64,000 nucleotides of DNA from assembly GCA_947471745.1 (NCBI GenBank), contig CANJKZ010001109.1, positions 3,286,001 through 3,350,000 on the forward strand. The letters are read 5' to 3'. The notes under the pieces are model-generated. The model was not told the origin of the DNA. It worked only from the letters and a program-made list of their open reading frames with translations, and ran no database searches. The DNA is from Closterium sp. Naga37s-1 (taxonomy: Eukaryota > Streptophyta > Zygnematophyceae > Desmidiales > Closteriaceae). Each line of letters begins with the position of its first letter. Position 1 is the first letter of the stretch. Below, in pieces: positions 49,146 to 60,929 of this stretch. The position numbers were made by a program, and so were the translations under genes.

Positions 49146-51710
49146 TCATGGACGTACGGGCGACGTCCATGACCATGCCAATGCGGCGCTCAGCAATCCC
49201 ATTTTGCTGTGGAGAGTCCGGAAGCGTGAAGGTCTGGCGGATGCCTCGTGCACGACAGTAGGCTCGCAGAAGGCCAGAGGAGAACTCTCCACCTCTGTCA
49301 GAGTGAGACGCAGAACAGGAAAGTCCGAGCCGAAGCTCTGCCTGAGCTGGAGACGAGCTGCGCGGATCCAGTCGATCAACACCTCAGTGACATCACCCTT
49401 GCTGCGCAAGGGGAAGACTGTGGTGTAACGCGAGTAGTCGTCAACCACCAGCAGGAAGTAGCGCTCGTGACCCTGTCCACGGACGCGGGCCGGGCCCCAC
49501 ACGTCCATGTGAAGCGTCTGCAGCGGGGCCTCTGTCGGAGGAAACTGGGAGGAGTGAGGGGCAGCCCGCTGCCGCCCCTCGACACAGGGGACGCAGGTAG
49601 GGCCAGGCCCCGGAGGAAGGGGAGGGAGGGACCGGGGAAGACCAGAGACAAGGACACGGGAGGTCATGCCTCGGAGACGAAGCAGGGAGGGGTGACCAAG
49701 GCGGTGGTGCCAGAGGAGAGTCTCGTGAGACAGGAGGCGACACGAACAGGGGGCAGACTCAGGACCAGACCTGGACGCTGCAGCAAACACCTGACCCGAC
49801 GCAGCTACCTGACCAGACGCAGTGACTGGAGGAGACGCAGTGGTCAGGGTGTACAGGCTCGACCCCGGCCGACGGGTAAACGTGGCCAGGTGTCGGCCAG
49901 TCCGAGCGTCCGTGCAGTGGGTCACCCGCTGACTCGCAGGAGTGAACTGGTGAACCCCCGCATCCTGTAGGTCAGCACCACTCACCAAGTTCGTAGAGAA
50001 CGAGGGGAGGTAAAGACCAGACAGGGTGCCAGAGGGGGCCGCCGGACACGGGAGGACAGTGGAGAAGTGAGCAAGGACAGGACCCCCAGAGGGGTCTGCC
50101 AGAGAGACCGCAACTGGCCGGCCAAGCGGCGTGAGTGTGGTGCGGTCTCGAAAGAAGGAGCGAGAAGCCCCCGAGTCAAGGGTGAAGGTGTGGGAGGCCG
50201 AAGCCGACGCAGAACCTGAGAGAGCAGACTCACCAGCACCTGAGGGAGCAGACGCACCTAGAGCAGCAGCCTCGCTAGCACCTAGAGCAGCAGCCTCACC
50301 AGTACCTAGAGCAGCAGTCTCAATGCCCGGGTCGGGCGGAAAACACCGGTAACAGTCACCCTCATCACTAATAGTCACAGTATACATGGCAGCAAGAATA
50401 GCATCAAAGTCAAGGTCAAAGACAGCGACGCCCGCCCTAGACAGCTCACCCCAGCGGGGGATCTCAGTGGCCTCAGGGAACTGGTGACGCCAAGCGTCCG
50501 TCAGGCGGCCAAAGCAGCGCTGGGTGGAGTGCGCACCCCCGCACTGGTCACCCGCGCGGTCGCCGGTGCGGAGGACGTAGGTGCACGGACCAGTACCCCC
50601 ACCCCGCTGGCGTGCAGCGTACCACTCACGGAGCTGCTGAGGGGGGGGGATGTCACGAGTGCGCTGCTGCTGCTGCTGCTGGCGCTGACCACCACCGGAG
50701 CCGACCCTCTGCGCAACGCCACCCCGACCAGCTCCACCTCCTCCGCCGCCGCCTCCTCCACCGCCGCCACCTCCGCTCCCAGCGCCACCGCCGCCGCCGC
50801 CTCCGCCTCCACCGCCGCCACCGACACCTCCACCCCCACCACCACCCCCACCGCCACCCCCACCCCCTCCACTGCCTCCACCGCCGCCTCCACCGCCCCC
50901 GCTAGCTCCTCCAGTGCCCCTGCCCCCCTTGCCCTTGCCAGGGCGGCGTCTCCCGCTAGGGGTAGACGCCGCACCGACCGACTCAAGCCCAACGAGGTCG
51001 GCCGCAGCAGCAGAGGCAACAAAGGGCAAAAGGGGGGAGGGGGAACACCCCTCAAAGATGGGGGTGCGAGGGTCACCACGAGAGGCTCCTACAGCTACTA
51101 TGCTCTTCTCTGCTGCTAGGAGGGACTTCTCGAGGAGGTCAACGGTGAGAGTGGTGGGGCAAACTGAGAGGAAGTGGTCCCTGACTACGCGAAGGGAGTC
51201 AGGGAGCCGGGTGACTATGTAGTAGAGGGTGATGTACATGGGGGGGGGGTTCTTGGCGCAGAACTCAGCAGGAAGCGCAGCGCGGTAGCGAGTGTCACTA
51301 GTGCGGAGGTGCGTAATGAGGTCAGCGACTGTGGGAAAGGCAGCAAGGTCAGGGAAGAGGTACGGTAGCATGAGGCGGCTCAGTGCAGCAGTGGCAGGGG
51401 AGGAGTAGCGCGCAACTACAGCGTCGTACAAGGTCTGAGCACTCTTGTACTGGCTAAAGTGCGCACGCTCAGAGGTAGGCAGGTGGCGACGCACAGCAAG
51501 ACGTGCAGCAGCATCGCGCGTGGCCCACTGTGAGCGAACAGTGGCGTCAGCATCAGCAGCGGGGGCAGGAGAGGCACCAGAAGTGAGGTCAAAGAGGGAG
51601 AGGCCGTCTGCTCTGTCGCACTGTAAGGAAAGCTGCAGGTCATCTATCCAGACGTCAAAGTCAATGGCCCGACCCTCAGCGTCAAAAGCGAGGACACTAG
51701 GGGTAGCCAT
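49146..51710 (-). pseudogene. Element F Gag, protease and integrase N-part
   Basis: Starts at ATG 51710-51708 and reads 854 residues without a stop: UBN2-like Gag, poly-C site in frame (KNPPPMYITL), a long Gly tract, PQQLREWYAARQ, zinc knuckle C-x13-C-x3-H-x4-C, protease LDSGASRSFF with its catalytic Asp, GAG-pre-integrase, and the integrase start with HMDVWGP and VVDDYSRYT. Near 49305 one base is missing relative to A and B, so the HSDRGGEF block is lost and the last 55 or so residues are out of frame. Gag and protease look functional; integrase does not. Confidence 0.9.
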
Positions 51711-51749
51711 GACAGCAGTAGACTAGCAGCGCAAACAGTAGGGTGAGGG

Positions 51750-52620
51750 CAGTGCTGTGAAAGAGGCGCTGCTCTTACCGGACAGGGCGGCTCGGGTGGT
51801 TCGGCTGCAGGGCAGCTCGGCGGCTCGGCTGCTGGGCGGCTCGGCGGCTCGGCTGCTGGGCGGCTCGGCGGCTCGGCTGCTGGGCGGCTCGGCGGCTCGG
51901 CTTCTGGGCGGCTTGGCTGCTGGGCGGCTCGGCGGCTGGGCGGCTCGGCTGCTGGGCGGCTCGGCTGCTGGGCGGCTCGGCGGGGCCGCTGAGAGGGCGG
52001 CGTCCGGGGCCGCTGGGAGGAGGCGGCGGGGTCGCTGAGAGGAGGCGGCGGGGCCGCAAAGGTAGGCGGCGGGGCCGCAGGTAGGTGGCGGGGCCGCTAG
52101 TAGGTGGCGGGGCCGCAGGCAGGTGGCGGGGCCGCTGGTAGGTGGCGGGGCCGCAGGTAGGTGGCGGGGCCGCAGGTAGGTGGCGGGGCCGCAAAGGTAG
52201 TTGGCGGGGCCACTGGTAGGTGGCGGGGCCGCAGGTAGGTGGCGGGGCCGCAAGTAGGTGGCGGGGCCGCAGGTAGGTGGCGGGGCCGCTGGTAGGTGGC
52301 GGGGCCGCAGGTAGGTGGCGGGGCCGCAAAGGTAGGTGGGGGGGCCGCACAGGTAGGTGGCGGGGCCACGGAGGGCGGCGACGAGCCGTAGGGGGGGCCG
52401 TGAGGGGCCGCAGGAGGGGCCGTAAGGGGCGTAAGGGGCCGCGCGAGGGGCCGTAAGGGACGGCGCGAGGGGCCGTAAGGGGCGGCACGAGGGGCCGTAA
52501 GGGCGGCGCGAAGGGCCGTAGGGGTGGCGCGACGAGCCGTGAGAGGGCCGCTAAGGGCGACGCGACGGGGCCGTGAGGGGCCTAGCGAGGGCGCGACGGT
52601 AGGGAGAGCACACAGGGCGC
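51750..52620 (-). repeat. GC-rich tandem-repeat leader of element F
   Basis: Two arrays: a 24-bp unit GGCTCGGCTGCTGGGCGGCT (about 51785-51990) and a 19-bp unit GGTAGGTGGCGGGGCCGCA in about 15 copies (about 52060-52370). Shorter GGGGCCGTAAGGGGC-type units follow to 52600. Leader of F between primer site and gag. Confidence 0.85.
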
Positions 52621-52698
52621 GTTCCGGGCAGGAAAAAAAAAACTTTCGTGGTGGTGGGCCCTAGGAATCGTTCCCACTAGGGAACCTGCTCGATACCA

Positions 52699-52823
52699 TG
52701 AGAAGAAACGAGGAATGGGAATGACTAAGGGAAAGTTTGGTACAAATACAAACCCTAGAAAACTGTACCCCATATGTGCTACCCCACTATAGCCTACAGT
52801 AGCTCTGTCATATAAATCTGACA
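52699..52823 (-). repeat. 5' LTR of element F with primer-binding site
   Basis: 125 bp; the minus strand continues into TGGTATCGAGCA. The primer site departs from the TGGTATCAGAGC of C by rearranged bases. Confidence 0.94.
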
Positions 52824-52828
52824 AACAG

Positions 52829-53318
52829 AATCCACATTTCAAGTATTTTTTACATGAACTCTAATTTTAGAGTATTATTAATGGCACCTTCTATATTTAT
52901 TGCTTCTATAAATTAATATAGTCTAACACAAGTATACAATAATTTGTAATAAAATACAACTAAATATTACATCGCCATTTTGTTAAACAGTAATATGAAA
53001 CTATATTATTACTGGCAGAAGATAATTGCGTCTGATGTTGTTGTTAAACTTTAGTAAAGAACACTCTTAACATTCAAACTATACGTATAACCATAGATGC
53101 ATTGAAATATTGTTTAATTGAGCTTCGAAGTTACGCAGTATATATACAGTCTACGCACAGATACATGTAGTATAATTATTCCTAGCGTATTTACCGTATT
53201 CCCTTAGCATATTTACCATATTCACCTGATTAAAGACCCAACAGTCTGTTATTGATTTTTAGAAAGAAAACAAAAACGAGGGTTTTATTAAATTCTAAAA
53301 AAACTTTAAGACCCGGTT
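52829..53318. other. AT-rich intergenic gap between F and G
   Basis: Strongly AT-rich, only short frames, no domain. It is the pre-insertion host DNA for both elements. Confidence 0.6.
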
Positions 53319-53323
53319 CTTAT

Positions 53324-53453
53324 TGTCAAACTTATATGCAGCTTCTTGTGTAGGCTGTAGTGTGGTAGCCCATATGGGGTACAACCCAATTGGGGTTTCA
53401 TACTTGTACACATCTTGCTGCTAGTTCATCTATTCCTGTTCGTACTTCTGACA
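53324..53453 (+). repeat. 5' LTR of element G with primer-binding site
   Basis: 130 bp, begins TGTCAAACTT, ends TTCTGACA, then TGGTATTAGAGC. Confidence 0.93.
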
Positions 53454-53499
53454 TGGTATTAGAGCATGTCCTTACCTATGACCGGTTTTTTTTTTAGGG

Positions 53500-54170
53500 C
53501 CCACCGAACCGATCTACCCCACGATTCGCGCCGCCCGGTGAGCGTCGCGCCGCCCTGCCCTGCCCTGCATCGCGCTGCCGCGCACGCCCTTCCCTGCCCT
53601 GCCCGCGCGCTACTTGCTGCTGCGCGCCCTGCCCTGCCCGCGCGCAGCTCGCCGCCACGCGCACTGCCCTGCCCGCGCGCCGCGCGCTCTGCCTGCGCGC
53701 AGCTTGCCGCCGCGCCGCGCGCCCTGCCCTGCCCTGCTCATGCGCCCTGCCCTGCCCACGCGCCGCACGCCGCCGGCCCTGCCCTGCCCGCGCGCCGCCC
53801 GCCGCTACGCGCTTTGCCCTGCCCTCGCGCCGCCGCCGCTGAGCGCCCTGCCATGCTCGCGCGCCGCCGCTGCGCGCCCTGCCCTGCCCGCGCGCTGCCC
53901 GCCGCCGACCCTGCCCTGCCCGCGCGCCGCCCGCCACCGTGCGCCCTGCCCTGCCCGCGCGCCGCCGCCGCTGAGCGCCCTGCCCTGCCCGCCCGCCGTC
54001 CGCCGCCGTGCGCCCTGACCTGCCATCGCGCCGCCAGCAGCCGCACGCCCTGCCCTGCCCTTGCGCCGCTAGCAGCCGCGCTGCCCTTCCTGTGCGCCGC
54101 CCTGCTGGCCGCTGCCCTGCCCTGCCCTCTTTGCGCGCTGCCCTGCTGCTAGCACGCTCCCCTGCTCTGC
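53500..54170 (+). repeat. GC-rich low-complexity leader of element G
   Basis: Imperfect repeats of GCCCTGCCCGCGCGCCGCC. Ala/Pro/Cys/Arg frames here arise from composition. Gag starts at the ATG at 54176. Confidence 0.8.
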
Positions 54171-54175
54171 GTGCT

Positions 54176-55900
54176 ATGGCGACCCTGAGCGTCCTCACCT
54201 TTGATTCGGAGGGCCGCCCGATAGAGTTCGAATCTTGGCTCGATGACTTACACCTATTCTTACTGAGCGACTCTAAGGACGGTATTTCGCTGTTTGGCCT
54301 CACTTCTGGCGCCTCTGTCGCCCCTGCCGACACAGCTGACAGTGCGACTCGCTCACAGTGGCTTACTCGTGAGGCTGCTGCTCGCCAAACCGTTCGCAAC
54401 CACCTGCCGCTAGCCGAACGCGCTCACTTCGGACGGCACAAGATTGCGAAAGCACTGTACGACGCTGTAGTCGCTCGTTACTCCTCCCCGGCCACTGCTG
54501 CTCTAGGCCACCTTCTCCTACCCTACCTGTTCCCAGAGCTGTCCGCCTTTGCCACAGTAGCCGACCTCGTCAGTCACCTTCGCACTAGTGACACTCCCTA
54601 CCGCACTGCGCTTCCCGTCGAGTTTCTCACCAAGAACCCTCCTCCCGTGTACATCACTCTCTACTTCATAGTCACCCACCTCTCTGACTCTCTTAGCGCT
54701 GTCAGGGACCTCCTTCTCACCCTTGACCCCACCACCCTCACTGTCGACCTGCTCGAGAAGCACCTCCTTGCAGCTGAGACTAGCATAGTCGCTGTAGGCG
54801 CTTCTCGTGGCACTCTTCGCACTCCCTTCTTTGAGGGGTGTTCGCCCTCCCCCCTTCTCCCCTCAGTCGCCTCTGCTGCAGCTGTTGACTACCTTCGTGC
54901 TGAGGAGGTAGGAGCTGCGTCTGCCCTTAGTGGCAGGCGCCGCAGCGGCAGGGGCAGGGGAGGCAGGGGTGGTAGGGGCAGCAGAGGTGGAGGCGGTGGT
55001 GGGGGCGGTGGAGGCGGTGGAGGGGCCGGCGGTGGCGGAGGGAGTGGTGGTGGGGGTGGAGGTGTAGGTGGCGGCGGTGGTGGCGGCAGTGGCGGTAGTG
55101 GCGGCGGCAGTGGTGGCGGCAGTGGGAGTGGAGGCAGTGGCAGTGGTGGCGGCAAGGGTGGTACCAGTCAGAGGGGAGGCCTTGGCGGTGGTCAGAGGCA
55201 GCACCAGCAGCGTAGGCTTTCGCCCTAGGAGCTCCGTGAGTGGTTTGCTCAGCGTGGGGCTGCTGGGGGTAGTGGTCCTTGCCCGTATGTCATTCGCACA
55301 AGTGACCGCACTGGTCAGACATGCGGGAAGCTCCACACCTAGTACCGCTTCTTCTCTCGTCTTACCGACGCCTTCCGCACAGAGTTTCCCGACGCGGCTG
55401 AGCTCCCCCGCTGGGCAGAGCTGCTTAGGCAGGGTGTAGACATCTTTGCTCTTCATTATGATGCTATCCTTTCTGCCATGTGTGCATTGAGTGTTAGTGC
55501 TGAGGGTGACTGTTATCTGTGTCTGCCGCCAGACCCAGGTATAGAGGCTGTTGCTCTAGGTGCTAGTGAGTTTGCTGCTCTAGGTGCTGGTGAGTCTGCT
55601 ATCTCTGGTACATGCTTCTGCTGCGGCCTTGCACACCTTCACGCTTGACTCATGTGCTTCCCGCTGTTTCTTTCGCGACACTACCACAGTCATACCGCTC
55701 TCTGCACCTGTTGCTGTCTCTCTGGCTGACCCCTCTGGGGGCCCAATCCTTGCATGTTCCTCTTGTTCTGCCTTGTCCAGCGGTTCCGTCTGGCTCACTG
55801 TCAGGTCTCCATCTCCCCTCGTTCTTCACGAACTTAATGAGCAACGCAGTCCTTCAGGATCAATGAGTTGATACCTTCACCCCTGGAGGACAGCGTGTGG
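54176..55900 (+). pseudogene. Element G Gag and protease (broken)
   Basis: ATG at 54176, then a UBN2-like Gag (FESWLDDLHLFL, LYDAVVARYSS) and a Gly-rich tract to a TAG at 55226-55228 where relatives have CAG of PQELREW. The zinc knuckle reads CPYVIRTSDRTGQTC then GKLHT followed by TAG in place of CAG, and its last Cys is Phe. The frame shifts near 55605; the protease motif reads DSCASRCFF, with Gly replaced by Cys. Dead copy. Confidence 0.82.
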
Positions 55901-58490
55901 CAATCTGTACGTGCCCCCGGACCGGCAGGCACCTGGCCACGTTCACCCGTCAGCCTGGGTCGAGTCTATACACACTGACTACTGCGCCTCCTCAGGTAGC
56001 TGCGTCTGCATCTGCGTCATGTCAGCTAGCGCCCCCCTGCTCGTGTCGCGCCCTGTCACACCAGACGCTCCTTTGGCACCACTGCCTCGGTCACCCCTCC
56101 GTGGCACGCCTCCGTGGCATGCACTCCCGTCTCCTTGTCTCTGGGCTTCCCAGGTCTCTGCCTCCCCTCCCACCCTCGCCTGCCCCTCCCTGCCTTCCCT
56201 GTATCGAGGGGCGGCAGCGCACCTCTCGTCACTCCTCCTCGTTCCCCCCGACGACTGCTCCCCTGCAGACTCTCCACCTGGACGTGTGGGGCCCAGCCCG
56301 CAATTGTGGACAGGGCCACGAGCGGTACTTTCTGCTGGTTGTCGACGACTACACGCGTTACACCACGGTCTTCCCCTTGCGCCGCAAGGTGGAGGTCCCT
56401 GATGTTTTGATCTCTTGGATCCGCGCTGTTCGTCTCCATCTCGCGAGCGGTTCGAGACGGACCTTTCCGTCCTGCGTCTGCTACCTGATAGAGGTGGTGA
56501 GTTTTCCTCCGACCTCTTGCGGGACTTTTGTCGTGGGGAGGGCATTTGCCAGACGTTCACGCTCGCGGCCTCTCCACGGCAGAATGGGGTTGCTGAGCAC
56601 CGCATTGGCTTAGTCATGGAGGTCGCACGTACCTCCATGATCCATGCGGCTGCCCCCCATTTTCTGTGACCATTTGCGGTCCGCTACGCTGCGCATCAGC
56701 TCAACCTCTGGGCCCGTGTCTCCTTGCCGGAGACCTCGCCGACACTGCGTTGGACGGGAGAGGTTGGCGATGCGTCGGTGTTCTGGGTCTGGGGATGTCG
56801 TGCTTTTGTCCGCGATGCTTCCGCTGACAAGCTCTCCTCCCGCGCCGTTCCCTGTGTCTTCCTTGGCTTTCCCCCTGACGCGCCTGGCTGGCAGTTTTAC
56901 CACCCCACCTCGCGCCGTGTCCTGCCCTCTCCCTTTTGACGAGTCGGTTCCCTTTTACCGTCTCTTCCCCTACCGCACTGCCCCTCTCCCTCCCCCACCA
57001 CTCTTCCTCGCACCAGGTCCTCCTACGGTAGACCCCCTCCCCCCTCAGGGTCCTGCTCCCTCAGGTGCCCAGGTAGACCCTGTCGAGCCTGTCAAGGTAG
57101 CTGTCGACTCTGGTGCTGCTCGGGGTACTGCGTCTGGGGGTGCTGAGCCTGCGGGTGCGGGGCCTGGGGGTGCTGGATCTGCGTGAGTGGAGCCTGGGGG
57201 TGATGAGCTTCAGCGTGCGGAGCCAGGGGGTGCTGAGCCTGGGGTTGCTGAGTCTGGGGGTGCCGACCCTAGGGGTGCTGAGCCTGAGCGTGCGGAGCCT
57301 GGGGGTACTGAGCTCGGGGGTGCTGAGCCTGGGGGTGCTGAGCCCGAGCGTGCTGAGCCTGGAGGTCCTACGGGTGTCTTGTCTCGACGGGAGCCCCTCT
57401 CTCTACTGCAGCAACGTGAGTGGTTTGCTCGGCAGTGGAGCCTCCGGAGTGGTGCTACTGGAGCTGAGGGGCCAGCCGCTAGAGGCCCTGGAGCTGGAGG
57501 AGCTACAGGTACTGAAGCTGCTAGAGCTGGAGCTGCTGGAGGTGTTAGAGCCGCTGGTCCTGGAGGTGCTCGTACTGGAGGTACTGGAGCTGCTAGAGCT
57601 AGAGGTGCTGCTGGAGCTGGAGCTGCTGGAGGTACTGGAGCTACTAGAGCTGGTGGTACTCCAGGCGTTGGAGCTAGAGACACTAGAGTTGGAGGTGCTG
57701 GCCCTTGGGGTGTTGGTTCTGTCGAAGCTGGTTCTGGAGACGCTGTGCGGCCGCGACCGTACTTCGTTCGACTGCTTCAGCACGTTCTTGGTCTCCCGCC
57801 TTCTACTGGCCTTATTCCTCCCTTACTGTGTCCACCGCCTGACCTGTCACAGCCGCAACTACTGCTAGCCGCCCCACTGCCAGCTCCTTTTCCTTACACT
57901 GAGCAACCCGGAGGTCTTACAGAGCGTCGTGAGCCTGCGTCTTGTCTTGCGTCGCCTGTTCGCGCTGTTCGCACTGGTCATCGTGTTCCGCGTCAGCGTC
58001 CTCCTCCTGTCCCCGGCAAGCACCAGATGGCACTTCGTCCTTCCTCTGTTCCACTTCGTGTCCCTCTGCCTTCTCCTCCTGCGTCCTCCCTTGCTGACGG
58101 TCCGGACCCAGAGTCTGACTCACTTCGTGCTGCCAGCCCTACATTCACGCGTCTGCTAGCGTCTGTTATCACTGACCCTTCCTTTGAGTCCACTGCTGCG
58201 TCTGCCTTAGTTACTGAGCTTGTCGACTTTGTTGCTCGCTGTCGTCTCGACAACGCCACTAGTCTTGTTAATGAGTCTGAGTCTGTCTGTCCTCTGTCTG
58301 TCGGGGGTGAGTGTGCTCTTGGCACGGACGTCCTTGAAGACAGGCAGGAGGACTTGGAGTGTTTTGCAGCTGCTGTACCTCATCTTGTGTACATGCTGAT
58401 TGCACCTGAGGGAGACCCGGATGCACTAGACATCCCGACCCCGCGCTTTTACGTAGAGGCGATAGAGGGTCCCTACTCCTCTCAGTGGTA
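55901..58490 (+). pseudogene. Element G integrase and Gly/Ala/Glu linker (broken)
   Basis: The integrase N-part (LDVWGPAR, VVDDYTRYTTVF) is in one frame to about 56440, where the frame shifts; FSSDLLRDFCRGEGI and QNGVAEHRIG follow. TGG of the HFLWPF block is TGA at 56667-56669. After more shifts the AEPGGAEPERA-type repeat linker and VGGECALGTDVLEDRQ read on to a TAG at 58488-58490 where F has CAG. A TGA interrupts at about 57183. Confidence 0.8.
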
Positions 58491-60026
58491 GACAACCATG
58501 GACACAGAGATAGCATCCTGCAAGTCCAAAGGCACTTACGTCGAGGAGGTTCCCCCACCTGGGGCGAACATCGCCAGTGGCATGTGGATTTTCAGGGTGA
58601 AGCGGCCGTCGGGTTCTTCGCCTGTCTTCAAGGCGCGTTACGTTGCACGAGGCTTCAGTCAGCGACAGGGAGTTGACTTCTTCTAGACCTTCTCCCCTAC
58701 CCCGAAGATGACCACTCTTCGGGTTCTGCTACACGTGCACGGGAGTTTCACCCACGGGAGTTTCACTCTCACGGGAGTTTCACTCTCTTGACTTCAGCAC
58801 TGCTTTCCTACAGGGCAGCCTGCACAAGGAGATCTGGGTGCACCGCCCACCTGGCTTCACTGAGTCGTTTCCTGCATGTAACCAGTGGAGCATCCAGCGG
58901 CCGGTCTACGGTCTCTGCCAGGCGCCTCGCGAGTGGCACGACACACTGAGGACGACGCTTGCGGCACTTGGGTTTGCTCCTTCCACTGCTGACCCATCGC
59001 TGTTTCTGCGCACCGACACTTCGTTGCCGCTGTTCTACATCCTCGTGTACGTCGACGACTTGGTCTTTACCACTGCTGACCCTAAGGGACTCGCCCAAGT
59101 GAAGTCGGAGCTGCAGAAGAGACACACGTGCACAGACCTGGGTGAGCTGCGCTGGCTTGCAGTTCACCCGGGACAGAGCACAGCACACCATTACCTTGAC
59201 TCATTCACACATGGTGCAACAGGTCCTTCAGCGCTTCGACTTCCAATACTCCTCGCCACAGTCCACTCCTCTGCCTATTGGTCACCCGCTCTCAGCTCTG
59301 CCTTTGGATGAGTCTGTAGAGCCGAGTGGCCCGTATCCATAGCTTGTGGGCTGCCTCATGTACCTGATGACTTGCACTCGACCTGACCTTGCTTACCCTC
59401 TCAGCATCCTGTCACGCTACGTTGCGCCTGGGAGACACCGACCAGAGCACTGGAAGGCCGCTAAGAGGGTGATGCGCTACTTGTGCTGTACGTCACGCAC
59501 ATGGCTCGTGCTTGGAGGACGGGCTCGAGTTGTCCTCACTGGTCACGCAGACGCTTCTTGGGTTGACGACTTGGCTACGCAGTGGTCATCACAGGGTTAC
59601 ACCTTTAGCCTTGGCTCCGGCTCTGTGTTGTGGCGGTCTACCCGCTCGTCTTTTGTTCTCAGCTCCAGGTGTGAGGCTGAGATCTACGCAGGGGCCATGG
59701 CTGCACAAGAGTTACGCTGGCTCACCTACCTGCTGACCGACTTGGGAGAGCCGCCTCCAGTTCTCCTCCAGTTCTTTACGTCGACAACAAGGCCATGATT
59801 GCCTTGTGTCAGGAGCACAGACTGGAGCACAAAACGAAGCACATCGCTCTGCGCTACTTCCTTGCTCGAGAGTTGCAGCAGCGTGGTCAGCTTCGTCTCT
59901 GTTTACGTGGCCTCTCAGGCCAACACTGCAAATATCTTCACCAAGGCAGTTCAGCCTTGTGATCATCAGCGTTTTTGTACTGTTCTAGGCCTTGTGCCTA
60001 CTTTGCCTCACTTGCTCACTTCTTGA
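58491..60026 (+). pseudogene. Element G reverse transcriptase and RNase H (broken)
   Basis: Starts near GTYVEEVPPPGANIASGMW, has TAG for CAG at 58684-58686 (FQTFSP block), then a local triplication of CACGGGAGTTTCA (58737-58790) replacing about 12 codons of the reverse transcriptase. YVDDLVFT and later TRPDLAYPLS, DASWVDD and AEIYAGAM are present in changing frames. A TAG replaces GAG at about 59340. The frame ends with TGA at 60024-60026 after HLLTS. Confidence 0.82.
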
Positions 60027-60255
60027 TGCATGTACTGTAAACGATATACTTGTACATGCATGCTTACACTTGCTAGGTTGTGATCATTGTACTACTTGTT
60101 CTCCTTTATATATATAACTCTGCATGTGAACTGGCCTTGTGGCCAGTTGCTTGTGCTCAGAATGCGTGGTGACTTCGTGATCCACCCTGAGCTTGATTTG
60201 CTTTCTTGACCGGTCTTGTGACCTCTTGTTCTCCCCCACTTTGCCTATGGGGGTC

Positions 60256-60385
60256 TGTCAAACTTATATGCTGCTTCTTATGTAGGCTGTAGTGGGGTAG
60301 CCCTTATGGGGTACAACCCAATTAGGGTTTCATACTTGTACCCATCTTGCTGCTAGTTCATCCATTCCTGTTCGTACTTCTGACA
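60256..60385 (+). repeat. 3' LTR of element G
   Basis: 130 bp, preceded by the CCCCCA/TGGGGG hairpin (60233-60253). Followed by the target duplication CTTAT. Confidence 0.92.
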
Positions 60386-60712
60386 CTTATTATAAGTGCT
60401 ATGTTTTTGTGAATGTAATGAAATACAGGGGTATTGTAATTCTATGCTGCATTTTCTAAACGGGGAAACACCACACGAATGTCCTGGGCCGAGGAAGCGG
60501 GCCAATCCATGAAGCATCTGAATGCTTCATGCACATTGGCCCATATTCAGTGGTTACCAGCACGCTAGATCATGGAGCGACAGACATGTACGACATCCAC
60601 TGCATTCTGTCAGACACCCTCGGAACAGAAACAGAAACAGTAACTGCAATTTTCATGTTAAAAACACTCTTGAGGTTTGGGGAAGGTCTTATAATTGTTT
60701 CACCCCAGATGG

Positions 60713-60765
60713 TTACGGGCTGTTTTTGTTATACCCCAAACCATTATAACAAAAACAGCCCGTAA
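60713..60765. repeat. Perfect 21-bp-stem hairpin
   Basis: TTACGGGCTGTTTTTGTTAT plus A (60713-60733) is exactly complementary to 60745-60765 around an 11-base loop. GGTTTGGGG at 60675-60683 also pairs with CCCCAAACC in the loop. No LTR or coding context. It may be a small foldback element. Confidence 0.8.
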
Positions 60766-60929
60766 TAAAATACCTCCCCCCCTCGTTTAAAAGACTCGGG
60801 TACATTATTATGGGGGGGTCTTTTATCCTGGGGAATTCGGTATTAAACAGAGGCCACCTTGCTTTCTTATCCTTGTTTTTATGAACGACGAAATGTCTCC
60901 TTTAAAGGGTTAGGGGGTAAGCTGTAGTC

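Larger units (their letters stand above)
45601..52823 (-). mobile_element. Copia retrotransposon F (recent insertion)
   Basis: LTRs 45601-45725 and 52699-52823 are both 125 bp and identical base for base. The target duplication AACAG is exact (45596-45600 and 52824-52828). The primer-binding site TGGTATCGAGCA is at 52698-52687 and the polypurine tract lies beside 45726. Gag, protease, integrase, reverse transcriptase and RNase H are in Copia order. Only the integrase region is broken: one base lost near 49305 and about 170 bp missing near 49065. Identical LTRs mean it moved very recently, although it cannot make its own integrase. Confidence 0.95.
53324..60385 (+). mobile_element. Copia retrotransposon G (old, many stops)
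   Basis: LTRs 53324-53453 and 60256-60385, both 130 bp, differ at about seven positions. The target duplication CTTAT is exact (53319-53323 and 60386-60390). The primer-binding site TGGTATTAGAGC is at 53454-53465. Protein order is Copia. At least seven stops and several frameshifts make it inactive. It belongs to the family of A, B and F but is the most diverged. Confidence 0.93.

Noticed and set aside
52060..52370. CRISPR-like array
   Set aside because: The units are contiguous 19-bp tandem repeats with no unique spacers, inside a retrotransposon leader.
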